A stretch of DNA of 64,000 bases from Atherix ibis (Eukaryota > Arthropoda > Insecta > Diptera > Athericidae): assembly GCA_958298945.1 (NCBI GenBank), contig OY282609.1, positions 60,422,220 to 60,486,219 on the forward strand. Reading direction: 5' to 3'. Below, piece after piece: positions 11,093 to 23,277 of the stretch. The notes under the pieces are model-generated. The model saw only the letters and a program-made list of their open reading frames with translations, was not told where the DNA came from and did no database searches. How positions within the stretch are numbered: position 1 is the first letter of the stretch; each line of letters opens with the position of its first letter. The position numbers were made by a program, and so were the translations under genes.

Positions 11093-13043
11093 ATGCATTT
11101 TCCCCTATTGACATCGAAATTATTAAAATTGAAAAAAGTCAATTTAGGAAATTTGAAAAGGTAAAAAGTCTTAATTTTAAAATAATTGACCAGCTTTGAT
11201 TAATTGAGAAAAAAAAATACGAAAACTAGATTCATTGTACTAACGTCGATACGGGAACAGAGAGCACCAAGCTATGTCCACAATAGCGGGGAGTTCCCTT
11301 TAGTCTACCGTACAATTGGTCAACAATTGGAATTGGCAGCCAAGAATTTCGGTGATCGTGAAGTCTTGGTATCTTACCACGAGCAGAAACGATGGACATT
11401 CAGCGAGCTCTTAAAATCAGCCGATATATTAGCTGCTGCCCTTTACAAAATTGGACTTAGACGTGGCGATCGTTTTGGAATAATGGCACCGAATAACGCA
11501 TATTGGATGGTGTCTGCATTGGCTGCTGCACGTGCCGGGTTAGTTTCGGTTGGAATAAATCCGGCATATCAGTTTAAAGAGGTAGAGCACTGTCTCAATA
11601 AGGTCAATGTGAAAGCAATTGTTGCTCCAGAAACACATAAAACTCAAAATTATTACGAGATTCTGGAACGTATTGCACCGGAAATCTCAAAGTGCAGTGC
11701 TGGTAAATTGAAAAGTTCAAGAGCGCCGAGTTTGGAATCGGTTATCATCGATTCAAAATTACCCTTGCCGGGAGCTTTCCAATTGGAAGATTTGATGAAT
11801 AATCTTTACAATAAAGGGGAAAGAGCACAAATAGAAAAAACTCAAAGCACCATCCAAGCAGACAGTCCGTGTAATATTCAGTTCACTTCGGGGACCACGG
11901 GTCTACCGAAAGCGACTCTTTTAAGTCATTTCAATATTGTCAACAATGGCATACACATCGGAACTCGTAACGAAATTGCTAATCAACGCATTTGTGTGAA
12001 CGTTCCACTCTTTCATGCATTCGGCTTGGTTATTGGGATTTCCGCTTCCCTCGCCAAGGGCGCAACACTTGTACTGCCCGATGCTGCGTTCAATCCAAGC
12101 AAGGCCTTGCAGGTAATTGTCGACGAGAAATGCACAGTCATCTATGGTACACCGACCATGTATGTCGACTTAATTTGGCAGCAAAAGAAAATGAATTATT
12201 CACTGGCAAACAAAGTAGCAGTGACGGGAGGTGCTACCTGTTCTCCGCATCTGTTCAAAAGCATTAAGGAGGATTTAAAAGTTGAAAAGGTAAAAACTGT
12301 TTTCGGAATGACAGAAACTACAGCAGTGATCTTCCAAACTAAACAAACCGATAAGGATGATCTGGTTTTTAATACTGTTGGATACATTCAAGACCACATG
12401 GAGGCAAAAGTAATCGATGCCAATGGGAATATTGTACCCTTTGGTCAACCGGGGGAGCTTTGCATTCGTGGGTATTCGACTATGTTGGGGTATTTTGGCG
12501 ATGACGATAAAACGAAAGAGATGATTGGCAATGATAAGTGGTTAAAAACGGGGTATGCCATGATGGACTTACTTCCAATTCGAATCGCTTGTAGTGAGTT
12601 TCATATCCTTTTAGAGATCAATTTATTTTGGAAGAGAGTGGATACGGTAGGATTGTGGGAAGAATCAAGGAAATGATCATTCGTGGCGGTGAAAATATCT
12701 TCCCTAAAGAAGTGGAGGATTATCTGAATACACATTCAAACATCGCCGAATCTCATGTAAGTGAAAGGAAATAAATTATTTCTGATGTTCCAGGAGTAAC
12801 GTAATTTTATAGGTCATCGGAGTACCTGACGAACGACTCGGTGAGGAAATTTGTGCGTTCATTCGATTCCGAGACGACGAATGTACCATAAACGAATCAG
12901 AAATTAAAGCTTTTTGCAAAGGCAACATTGCACATTTTAAAATACCCAAATACATTCGGACAATTCGTGAATTTCCAAAAACAACTTCGGGAAAAATTCA
13001 AAAATTCAAATTGGTACAAATTTTTAACGAATCGTCGAATTGA
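11093..13043 (+). CDS. ACSF2: Acyl-CoA synthetase, ACSF2-type (paralogue 1), four exons
   Basis: Activates fatty acids: fatty acid + ATP + CoA to acyl-CoA + AMP + PPi; the ACSF2 family is usually mitochondrial and medium-chain. Exons: 11093-11160, 11263-12552, 12615-12756, 12813-13043, all GT-AG with matching phases, giving 576 aa. The short first exon ([15 protein letters not shown]...) is basic and hydroxylated, fitting a mitochondrial presequence. Exon 2 starts the conserved [13 protein letters not shown]...TIGQ region and carries the ATP-binding loop [16 protein letters not shown] at ~230-245 and FGMTETTAV. Exon 3 holds [24 protein letters not shown]; exon 4 has the catalytic-lysine end [12 protein letters not shown] reading through the 62-bp intron 2 gives a false C-terminus (YAMMDLLP...). 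No disabling change seen. A tandem paralogue follows at 17945. Confidence 0.9.
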
Positions 13044-13971
13044 GTAGAACCAAGAAGGAAATTTTTTTAATTTGATCAAAAATGGATTTATATTTTTTAT
13101 GTTTTTAAGAGAATATTTAAGATAATAAAAAATTAATGTTTTCTATAATGTTTTTTCGTTTTTTTTTAATGAGAATGATTGTGTTGAGCGTAATGAGCAT
13201 GTACAAAGTGTTGAGCGTAATTTTTCCATCACAAATACTTTTTGTTATTGTAACAAAAATTGATCAAAACCTATTACTTTTTAATTTGACGATCTATTTA
13301 TTGATTTTCGACTAATTATTTTTTCAATTTTCTTCTAATATACTTAACATAAATTAAATTATTATAAAAAATGATGTAAATATTAAAGAAAGCGTTCGAG
13401 AATAGAGAAATGTTCCACATTTTTCTTGTGTAGAATTGGTTTGCGCCTTGGAATTATCTAAACAGCTTTGTTTCGAAAGCGTTTGCTTACACAAACAACG
13501 AATGGTTTATTAAAAATATTCTTTTGCATAGTGAATCATTTTTTTTACAATTCTTGCTTTATTTAAATATGTAGAGGAAAAAGCATATATTAAAAGGCTT
13601 TGACAAATTAGGCATTGAGATATATCTAAATTAAGAAGCATAAAGATAAAGTGATTTATTTTAATTTATAAAAATTGGAAACTACTGCGGAGTCAAAAAA
13701 ATCGGATTGTATAATCTTTAATTTTTATAAAATTTCTGTCTTTGATACTTTTTTATAGAAGGTTGAAAAAATATAAAAATTAAATTCGAACGAGGTTTTA
13801 CAAACTTTCCTACTCTTATCCGAAAATCATTCCAAATCATTAGAATCTAGCAGTCTTAAACCATCATACTGAATAAATTTCAACCTATTTTGATATTTTT
13901 AAAATTAATGGTCAATTCAAAATCCTACTTTTAAATACAGTAAAAAAAATATTTTTTAAAGTGTTTAATTA
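13044..13971. other. 3' flank of acyl-CoA synthetase 1 and spacer
   Basis: A polyadenylation-type AATAAA-like signal (AATAAAAAATTAATG) lies near 13123. Part of this flank resembles the flank after paralogue 2: ACAAAGTGTTGAGCGTAATTTT near 13202 matches ACAAAGTGTTGAGAGTAATTTT near 20062. No gene seen. Confidence 0.45.
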
Positions 13972-15175
13972 ACAGTTTGGCTGAAAAGTTTATAAGGTAA
14001 CACAGTAAAAATATTTTTTTTTGCAAAATTCATTTTTATTATTCTACATAGTTGCCTTCGAGGGCGATACAGCAATTATAGCGATCTTCCAACTTTTCGA
14101 TACCATTTTTATAGTACTCTTTCGGTTTTGCCTCAAAATAGGCCTCAGTTTCGGCAATCACTTTATCATCGGTCTTAAATTTCTTGCCAGCGAGCATTCT
14201 CTTGAGGTCTGCAAACAGGAAAAAGTCGCTGGGGGCCAGATCTGGAGAATACGGTGGATGGGGAAGCAATTCGTAGCCCAATTCATTGAGTTTGACGATC
14301 GTTTTTATCGACTTGTGATACGGTGCATTGTCTTGGTGAAACAACACTTTTTTCTTCTTCAAATGAGGCCGTTTCTTAGCGATTTCTTTCTTCAAACGAT
14401 CCAATAACGCTATATAATAGTCGCTGTTTTATTATACCATGTCCCTTCTGGAGACAGTCACTTCTGAAGACAGTCAATGAATATTATACCATGCGCATCA
14501 CAAAATACAGACGCCATCACCTTGCCAGCCGACTGTTGCGTCTTTCCACGCTTTGGATTCGGTTCGTCGCTCGCTCTCCACTCTGCCGACTGCCGATTGG
14601 ACTCTGGAGTGTAGTGACGGAGCCATGTTTCATCCATTGTCACATATCGACGCAAAAATTCGGGTTTATTGCGCTTGAACAGCTCCAAACACTGCTCAGA
14701 ATCATCAACACGTTGTTGTTTTTGGTCCACAGTGAGCTCAAACAGCTTTCGCATGCCCAAATATTCATGCACGATATGTCCAACACGCTCTTTCGTTATC
14801 TTCAGAGTCTCAACTATCTCGCTCAACTTCACTTTACGGTCATTTAAAATTATTTTGTGGATGTTTTTGATGTTTTCTGCCGTAACCACCTCTTTTGGGC
14901 GTCCACTGCGTTCTGCATCAACTGTGCTCGTACGACCAGTTCGAAATTGACGAAACCAATATTCCACAGTTGAAATAGATGGATCAGAGTCCGGATAACG
15001 TTTGTCAAACCATGCTTTGGTTTCCAATGGAATTTTTTTTCATCAAAAAGCAATGCTTTATCAATGCACAAAATTCGTCTTTATCCATTTTTTTTTCAAT
15101 AACAAAAGTTGCTTCACTCAAAATGCTAACATAATTTTTCAACCTTTGATTAAGAAACTTTTTATGCTAACTTAC
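13972..15175 (-). mobile_element. Himar/irritans-type mariner, inactive
   Basis: The left end ACAGTTTGGCTGAAAAGTTT follows a TA and resembles the Himar1 terminus; the right end, near 15175, is more diverged. The minus-strand transposase starts at 15088 (MDKDEFCALIKHCF) and ends at 14039 (CIALEGNYVE). Conserved parts are the HTH regions, ERSGRPKEVVTAENIKNIHK, KVKLSEIVETLKITKERVGH, the first catalytic block RRYVTMDETWLRHY, LFHQDNAPYHKS (second D) and PPYSPDLAPSDFFLF (third D), so all three catalytic aspartates (D,D34D) remain. It is disabled by stops and a small duplication at 14405-14460 (ACAGTCACTTCTGAAGACAGTCA) and by a missing segment near the WVP linker. Confidence 0.88.
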
Positions 15176-15646
15176 GTATAAAATTAAACAGGTCTTAAAT
15201 AGAAAACAAAAATAATAAAAAAAGAGTAAACATTTAAAAAAAATCAAAAGAAAAATTTAGAAAAATATTTACCTTATAACAAATTACTGAAAATTAATAT
15301 GTCCTAAAAATTTAAGATAAAATATAGAGAAATATATAATTTTTAAAAAAGTAACTGGAAATTGAAACGTTAAAAGAACTCAAATTGAAAAAATACTACA
15401 GCGTATCAAATTTTTTACTACTAAATGTCAAAAAAAAATTTTTAAGAAACATATAAAAGATATGGAATAATATTAAAAAGTTGAAGAAGTCTTGAAGTAC
15501 AAAAAAAAACAGAAGAACAGTTAAGAATAGGCTAAGCAAAAGTATTTATTTTTTCAATATTTAGCTGCAGTCCAAAATGTTCTAAAAACTCATGAAAATA
15601 CCGGAAAATATTAATTTTTGAAAAATCTTGATTCTAAAAAATCATA
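15176..15646. other. AT-rich spacer between mariners
   Basis: No gene or clear repeat; mostly A-rich sequence. Confidence 0.4.
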
Positions 15647-16916
15647 CCAGGGGTATAAACTTAAACCCGCTGTTTGGTCATAGATGGCGTGAGTGAACGT
15701 ATTAAGCTACCATGGGCACGTCATGCTTTTTTTATGAGTTTGACATCTGTCAACATTAATCAGTGCACATTGTTAGCAATTTCGTACAACAACATACATT
15801 TTTCCTTTGGTAATCTTGTATAGTTTTGTGCCAGAAAAAGAGCATATGCGGAAAGCTCCGCTTTTCTGCTTCAATTTGAAAAATCGGCTGCAGAATCGAA
15901 TCGAATGCTTATCGAGGGCTATGGTGACAGTGCTTTATCGGAAACAACGTGCCGAGATTGGTTTCGTCAGTTCAAAGATGGCAATTTTGACTTGTGGGAA
16001 AAGAAGCGTGAAAATTGGCCTAGCAAGGTTGAGGATCATCAATTGTAGGCTCTTTTGGACGAAGACAATACCCAATCACAAAAAATGCTCGCGGAGCAAT
16101 TGGGTATTACTCAAACAGCCATTTCTATTCGTCTGCGTGCCATGGGAAAGATTTAAAAGATCGGAAAATGGGTGCCGCATGAATTGAACGATAGGCAGAT
16201 GGAGCGACGCAAAAACACATGCGAAATCTTACTCGCCAAACAAAAAAGAAAATCGTTCCTGCATCGGATTGTGACAGGCGATGGAAAGTGGATATATTTC
16301 GAGAATTCTAAACTCAAGCAATCGTGGGTTGATCCCGGCCAACCATCAACATCTTCCCCAAGACCAAATCGCTTCGGACGGAAGACGATGCTGTGCGTTT
16401 GGAGCGATCAGGAGGGTACTATGAGATGTTGAGACCTGGTGAAACTGTCAATACCCACCGCTACCATCAACAACTGATCAAATTGCACCGTGCTCTACGT
16501 GAAAAAAGGACGGATTATCAACAAAGACATGACAAGCTGATTTTCCTCCAACGCACCATCACAACCGTCAAAAATGGTCCGAAGCTACTTGGAGACATTC
16601 AACTGGGAGGTGCTACCACACCCCGCATATTTACCAGGCCTGGCCCCTTCCTACGCTCGCTGAGCAGCATACCTGTTTTCGTCGATGGGACATGCGCTCG
16701 CTGAGCAGCACTTCAATTCTTACGAAGACGTCCTAAAATGGCTTGATGAGTGGTTTGCCTCGAAAGAGAAGGATTTTTTTTGGCATGGTATCCACAAACC
16801 GCCAGAGAGATGGGAAAAATGTGTAAAGCTAGCGAATGCAGGTACTTTTGAATAAATTTGTTTTTGCTTTCTTTTTTTTTAATTGAAAAACATCGGATTT
16901 AAGCTTATACACCTGG
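15647..16916 (+). mobile_element. Mariner, family A, full-length ends, inactive
   Basis: Terminal repeats (CCAGGGGTATAAACTTAAAC left; complement of CCAGGTGTATAAGCTTAAAT right) are flanked by TA at 15645-15646 and 16917-16918. Length 1270 bp. The transposase is readable from near 15820 (SFVPEKEHMRKAPLFCF) in shifting frames: DSALSETTCRDWFRQFKDGNFDLW, then a TAG near 16047 and TAA near 16154, RIVTGDGKWIYFENSKLKQSW (first D block, E changed to G), PRPNRFGRKTMLCVW, YEMLRPGETVNTHRYHQQ, KLIFL and later WLDEWFASKEKDFFWHG. The second and third catalytic motifs are scrambled by deletions and a small duplication near 16650-16710. A pseudogene, sister to 47355-48636. Confidence 0.88.
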
Positions 16917-16918
16917 TA

Positions 16919-17944
16919 GAAAAAAATATGTAGAAATAATTATTTTTTTAATTTTTAAAAGAAGGCTAAAATATCTCCAAAACACACACGTGAAATTATG
17001 TAATTTTGAAAATATTTAATTGGAGTATAAAGGCTTTTTAAAAATATAGGAAAAATACATGCAAATTATTTAAGAGTCCTAATGATTAAGAACTTAACAA
17101 AAACAACAAATATGGGAAAAAAAATTTAATTTTTTTATGATGAAATGTTGTTTAAGAGGTCTTAAGAAATCACACAAACAAAAAATATGAAATTATATAG
17201 CATTTAACAGGAATTTTTTTAGTATTACTTCTAATATGCTCTAATGACAAGCTACCCACACTACCCATACACATAAGTAGAAAAAAAACATTATAAAAAA
17301 GACACAAATGCCAGCTACTCTCAGAAATCTTAAAATTTATAAAATATCGCAAATATTCGCATTATTACCAATGAACGTATTTAAATTGAATTTCTTTACG
17401 TAACTCGTAATTTTATTGATTAAAACGGGCTCTCCCGTCTGAGTGAGGCGATGCAAGTTGAATCAGTAATTTTTGAAACTAATGTGAAAATGAAAGTTCT
17501 TCTCAATGAATTTAAACACATGCAAATTTTCATTATAGACAAAACAAAAAAACAAAAAATATTCAATAAAACGAATACTGATAAGATAAAACACTCTTAA
17601 AAATAAATTTATAATATTAACACTAGTGCGAGATTAACTGTTTATATTAAATGGTAATATTGACAGCAAAAATAAACCGATAATACTGTAGATAATTTTT
17701 TTTCAAGACAAATGCCATTACAAAAGTTTATTTACATCAAAAGTTCGTGGTTTTTGCTCTTATCAGTACGGAGTGTACCGGAACTTTTATAATCATAAAT
17801 TGCGGCAGTAGTAGGAGTCCAAGTCTACACGAAGCGGCAACAATACGAGACGTCCGCTTATAATCTTGAGAGTATTTTTATATACAAAAGATAACGTCGT
17901 CGTTGATTTTCAGTTTTTTTTTGGTGTCTACATAGTTTGTCAGA
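16919..17944. other. Spacer and upstream region of acyl-CoA synthetase 2
   Basis: No gene supported. It must include the paralogue 2 promoter, for which no motif can be chosen with confidence; a TCAGT occurs near 17763. Confidence 0.35.
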
Positions 17945-19906
17945 ATGGGCCGGACCCTCATGTCAACAATGATTTTTAAGGCAAATAAGTTTCATTTCTT
18001 ATCAAAGCATGACGTCAGAAGGTACTTGCTGTAAAAAAGTTATTTTAGTACAAAAAAAAGAATAATTAAAATTAGTTAAAAAAAACTAGATTTACAGCGT
18101 TTACATCAGTGCGCAAATCGAGAGGTCCAAGTTATTTTCATTGCGTTGGCGCTTATCCATTGGTGCATCGAACAATCGGTGAACAATTGGAATTGGCAGC
18201 CAGCAATTTCGGTGATCGTGAAGCATTTGTATTCTGCCACGAGCAGAAACGATGGACATTCACCGAGATCCTAAAATCTGCAGACATATTAGCCGCTGCT
18301 CTTTACAAGATTGGACTTCGACGCGGGGATCGGCTGGCAATATGCGCACCAAACTATTCACACTGGGTTTTATCTATGTTAGCCGCTGCTCGGGCAGGTT
18401 TCGTTTCGGTTGGAATAAATCCAGCATTTCAGTCAAACGAGATGAAATACTGTCTCAACAAAATAAATGCAAAGGCGATTGTTGCCTCAGAAACATATAA
18501 AACCCAAAATTATTATGAGATTTTAGAGCGTATTGTTCCGGAAATCTCAAAATGCAGTCCCGGTAAATTGAGAAGTTCTGGTGCACCGAGTTTACAATCG
18601 GTCATTATTGATTCAGAGTCATCTTTACCAGGAGTTTTCCGATTCAAGGATTTGATGGAAAAGGATTTTCACGAGAAAGACCAGCTGGAAAAAATAGCAA
18701 AAATTCAACAACAAATTGACCCAGACTCGGCTAGTAATATTCAGTTTACATCAGGGACAACTGGTCAACCAAAAGCGACTGTTTTAAGTCATTTTAATGT
18801 CGTCAACAATGGTATCCACACTGGCACCCGAAATGCGAGCGAAAACCAACGGATCTGCATCAATGTTCCCGTGTTTCACGCGTATGGGTTGATTCTAGGA
18901 GTTGGAGTTGTTATTGGAAAAGGTTCAACACTAATTTTTCCCGATGCCGGATTCAATGCATGCAAAGCCCTTCGAACTATTGTGAATGAACAATGCTCAG
19001 TAGTTTATGGAACACCAACGATGTACGTGGATTTAATTGCAGAGCAAAAAAAGCTGAATCTTCCTCTAAAAATCGAAATTGCTTTGACCGGTGGAGCTTC
19101 CTGTTCGCCACAACTTTTGAAAGGAATCAAAAACGATCTAAACGTGAAGAAGGTAACAAGTGCCTTTGGAATGACAGAAACTACAGCGGCGACTTTTCAA
19201 ACAAGACCTACAGACAGCGATAATATTGTTTCTGATTACGTTGGGCATGTCCAAGACCATATGGAGGCAAAAGTAATCGATGCCAATGGGAATATTGTAC
19301 CCTTTGGTCAACCAGGGGAGCTTTGCATTCGTGGGTATTCGACTATGTTGGGGTATTTTGGCGATGACGATAAAACGAAAGAGATGATTGGCAATGATAA
19401 GTGGTTAAAAACGGGGTATGCCATGATGGACTTACTTCCAATTCGAATCGCTTGTAGTGAGTTTCATATCCTTTTAGAGATCAATTTATTTTGGAAGAGA
19501 GTGGATACGGTAGGATTGTGGGAAGAATCAAGGAAATGATCATTCGTGGCGGTGAAAATATCTTCCCTAAAGAAGTGGAGGATTATCTGAATACACATTC
19601 AAACATCGCCGAATCTCATGTAAGTGAAAGGAAATAAATTATTTCGGATTTTCAAGGACTAACGTAATTTTATAGGTCATCGGAGTACCTGACGCACGAC
19701 TAGGTGAGGAAATTTGTGCGTTCATTCGATTGCGAGACGACGAATGTACCATAAACGAATCAGAAATTAAAGCATTTTGCAAAGGAAACATTGCACATTT
19801 TAAAATACCCAAATACGTTCGGACAATTCGTGAATTTCCAAAAACAACTTCGGGAAAAATTCAAAAATTCAAATTGGTACAAATTTTTAACGAATCGTCG
19901 AATTGA
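17945..19906 (+). CDS. ACSF2: Acyl-CoA synthetase, ACSF2-type (paralogue 2), four exons
   Basis: Same reaction and domain order as the paralogue at 11093. Exons: 17945-18021, 18123-19415, 19478-19619, 19676-19906, with GT-AG junctions at the same codon positions as paralogue 1 (introns of 101, 62 and 56 bp), giving 580 aa. The first exon ([15 protein letters not shown]...) is again a basic, mitochondrial-type leader. Exon 2 begins [13 protein letters not shown] and holds [23 protein letters not shown] and [11 protein letters not shown]. Exons 3-4 encode [18 protein letters not shown] and [11 protein letters not shown]. The N-terminal two thirds differ clearly from paralogue 1, while the last part of exon 2 through the stop is almost identical, introns included. 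The start could also be one of two downstream in-frame ATGs (17960, 17969). Looks functional. Confidence 0.9.
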
Positions 19907-21082
19907 GTAGAACCAAAAAAGAAATTTTTTTAAATATGAACAAAAATGAATTTATGTTGTATATGTTTTTAAGAAAATTTATATATTAATAAAATTAATG
20001 AGTATTATTTGCAATGTTTTTTTTTTGTTTTAAGCGAATAAGAGTGATTTTTAATTAAGTGTACAAAGTGTTGAGAGTAATTTTGCCAAGGTGAGAAGGT
20101 GCATGCATAGACTAGACTTCTATGGAAAAAAAAACGAAAATTATTTTTAACTGTAACTACGTCGGAATCTAAATTAAAACAAAAATATAAAAAAAATTTC
20201 ATATACAATAAATTCTTTTTACAATGAAACATAAATTAAAGAGCACCACCACGAAATAGAGACCAAAGAATGAAAATAAAATTTCTGGGATGATGTTTCT
20301 ACAAACATTTGTAGGGTTTTGTGATATAAAAATTACTATTGTACAATAGAATCTTTACTCTTTTCTTCTTTTTAATCATCTATAATATTTAATTTGTTTC
20401 GTATTAAATAAAATGCAGACTAGAATCTCGTTGGCTTTGTAAGTATTTAATTAAGAGTGATAAGGACCTGTTTCTGTTTTAACAAAATATGTGGGAAACT
20501 CCGAATAATTCCGAAAAAAGTGGTTCATGCATATACTAGATTAGCATAGGAACGTGTGGAAGCTTTTATGCTTTCGAGCTATTGAGGGTTATTCAGTAAA
20601 CATGGTAAAATTATTTTGAACTTGTGGATTAAAGAAATTAAATCAGAAATACTTATTTACCTATTTTTTACAATATGTTAACTAAAAAATAATATCGCAA
20701 TTTTTGAAAAAGAAAACCGAGTATACTTTTTGAAGATATGAGAGCAACTATAAATTCTAAATTAAAATCGATTCGAGTACCCATTTTTTAAAAGATATTT
20801 TCCAAAGACAAGTCAAGGTCTTATTCTGATTATATGAATAACAATATTTACTATAATAATTACTGTTCTTTTAATATCGTAAAGTGAACAGAATGAAAAG
20901 TACAATAGAAATGAATTTCTCAATAAAATGACATAACTTTCACTCCAGTTCCAGATGATATGTGGCCACATAGTGAAAGGATTACGTGCAAATTTTGTAG
21001 CCTACTTCTTAATTGGCATGAAATTACTTATTTTATAACTTTTTTTTATAGTAGAATTGTTAACACAATTAAAACAGAATAA
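19907..21082. other. 3' flank of acyl-CoA synthetase 2 and spacer
   Basis: The first ~170 bp match the flank of paralogue 1 loosely. No gene seen in the rest. Confidence 0.4.
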
Positions 21083-21134
21083 TACGAATATTATTAGTTC
21101 TGAGTAGTTATTTTCAGAACTAATAATATTCGTA
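21083..21134. repeat. Perfect 21-bp inverted repeat (hairpin)
   Basis: The arm at 21083-21103 (TACGAATATTATTAGTTCTG plus A) is exactly complementary in reverse to 21114-21134, with a 10-base spacer. It could extrude as a cruciform or fold in RNA. It is not followed by a T-run and belongs to no recognised element. Confidence 0.9.
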
Positions 21135-21219
21135 ACTTAAAGAAAATCATTGAAAATATCAATTGTAAAAGTTTTAATTAGAAAAATGTACAAATTTAAG
21201 CATAAATCAATTAAATTAA

Positions 21220-22419
21220 GGGTGTATAACTTAAAAATGCGGGATTGACAACAGATGGCATAACTTTTACACATGGTTTGTGTTAATAATAACTCATATG
21301 GCATTTTGGAGGTTAAACATCTGTCATTCATTCTCGATTAATCATTGAACGAAATAGTGTAAACAACAAAGTTTTTTTTTTGCTTCAAAAATGTCGAATT
21401 TCGTACCAAAAAAGTCTCATTTGCGGAAAGTGTTGATTTACTTCTTCAATTTGAAAAAAAGTGCAGCTGAAGCACATCGATTGCTCACCGAAGCTTATCC
21501 TGAATATGTTCCATCGATTTCAACGTGCGAGAGATGGTTTGTGCGGTTCAGAAGTGGTGATTTTGACACGGAAGACAAAGAACGACCAGGTCAGCCAAAA
21601 AAGTTTGAAGATGAAGATTTGGAGGCATTACTCGACGAAGACTGTTGTCGAACTCAAGAAGAAATTGCAAAATCTTTGGAAGTCACTCAAGCAGCTATTT
21701 CAAAACGTTTGAAAGCAGCAGGATTCATCCAAAAGCAACGAAATTGGGTCCCATATAAATTGAAGCCGAGAGACGTTGAAAGGCGATTTTGCATGTCCGA
21801 AATGCTGCTTGAACGGCAGAAAAAGAAGTCGTCAACCAGCCAAATCAACGCCAAAGCCAAATATCCATGGCGCCAAGGTAATGCTCTGTATTTGGTGGGA
21901 TCAGAAGGGTGTGATCTATTATGAGCTATTGAAATCGGGCCAAACGATCACAAGAGACCTCTACCGAACACAATTAATCCGTTTGAAGCGAGCATTGGCC
22001 GAAAAACACCCGGAATATGCGACCAGACACGAAGCCATAATTTTCCATCATGACAACACCCGGCCTCATGTTGCAAGACCGGTTAAAAATTATTTAGAAA
22101 ACAGTGGCTGGGAAGTTTTGCCTTACCCGCCTTATAGCCCAGACCTTGCCCCGTCCGACTACCATTTGTTTAGATCCATGCAAAACGCCCTCACCGGAAT
22201 ACGCTTCACTTCAGAACAGGGCATCAAAAATTGGCTCGATTCATTCTTGGCCTCAAAACCGGAGCAGTTTTTTTGGCGCGGAATCCATATGTTGCCAGAA
22301 AGATGGGAAATAGTAGTGGCTTCCGATGGACAATACTTTGAATAAAATATATTGTAACAATTTTTCAAAATAAACACTCAAAGTTTGCCAAAAATCCCGC
22401 ATTTTTAAGTTATACACTG
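21220..22419 (+). mobile_element. Mariner, family D, near-intact ends, core deletion
   Basis: Inverted termini GTGTATAACTTAAAAATGCG at both ends. The transposase runs from an ATG at 21391 (MSNFVPKKSHLRKVLIYFF) and has well-kept HTH blocks (RLLTEAYPEYVPSISTCERW; EIAKSLEVTQAAISKRL). It loses about 100 bp near 21830: relatives read ERQKKKSFLNRIITGDEKW, here ERQKKKS jumps to a frame-shifted NQPNQRQSQ. The first catalytic aspartate is therefore gone and the frame shifts; afterwards the second frame reads VMLCIWWDQKGVIYYELL, IIFHHDNTRPHVARP, PPYSPDLAPSDYHLF and WEIVVASDGQYFE to a stop at 22345. Apart from that lesion, few changes separate it from the copy at 52821-54040. Confidence 0.9.
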
Positions 22420-23277
22420 TTGATTATATTTCTCAGTTCTTCCAAAATAGACACTTTTTTTTGACCCTTCTCCTTCACCGTTTAAAAAAATTAGAAAATA
22501 TCTTTAAAAAAAATTTATGAAAAATTTATATACTGAGAAAATATTTTTTTTTCTGATAAAGAAATGAATTTCCTATGAGTCGTGTGTTATGACAGGCAAG
22601 AATTACCGTATAGCAGGTAGTAGTTTGAAATATAATTTTTAAAAAAACATATTCAATATTTTAATACACGATATTGAAAATATCTTATTAAATAATAAGG
22701 ATGGCGGTTGAGACTAGAATCAACTGTGTAGATTTTTAATTGCATTCGGAATTTGTTACTAAACAACTGAAATGTTGAGTTGCATAGATTCCAGGCTATG
22801 CTGGTAACTTCGGCAATGAGCGAATAGTGACCTAATGAAATGTAAAATCTTTGAGCATGTATGTAATAGACTGGACCAATGGTGGAAGATTTCTTTCCAC
22901 ACATTAGTCAAACATCGTAAAGCCAACAACCCCTGCAAATTTCTGGGCAAGAAAATTTCTCGGAATTCAGATTGGGCATAGCGCACTTATCCATGAGTTA
23001 GTTCTTTTCGGGAACTAACCTTGTTAAATTCTAAGCCATTCATGTGGTCTTCAACTTACTATCTTTGATACCATAAATCAAACCCATTTAATCTAGAATT
23101 TGTTTTTGACTAAGGCACATTCAATTGCCTGAATTCGTCCTTTTAATTTTATAAAATAATCTAATTTGCACCACCAACTTACGTTCGAACGGTTTCAGTA
23201 GAGATGTTGGCAAATGGCCTGCTGGTCGTGGGCGGTACAAAAAAGCATCTGGCTATTGTTTCAGAGACCTTATATAT
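22420..23277. other. Unannotated spacer
   Basis: No gene, RNA or repeat supported; small open frames have no recognisable motif. Confidence 0.4.

Noticed and set aside
12553..12676. C-terminus [13 protein letters not shown]... of the acyl-CoA synthetases as a real alternative end
   Set aside because: It is the translation of a 62-bp GT-AG intron; splicing restores [20 protein letters not shown], required by the family. The same reading in the second paralogue reflects the identical introns.
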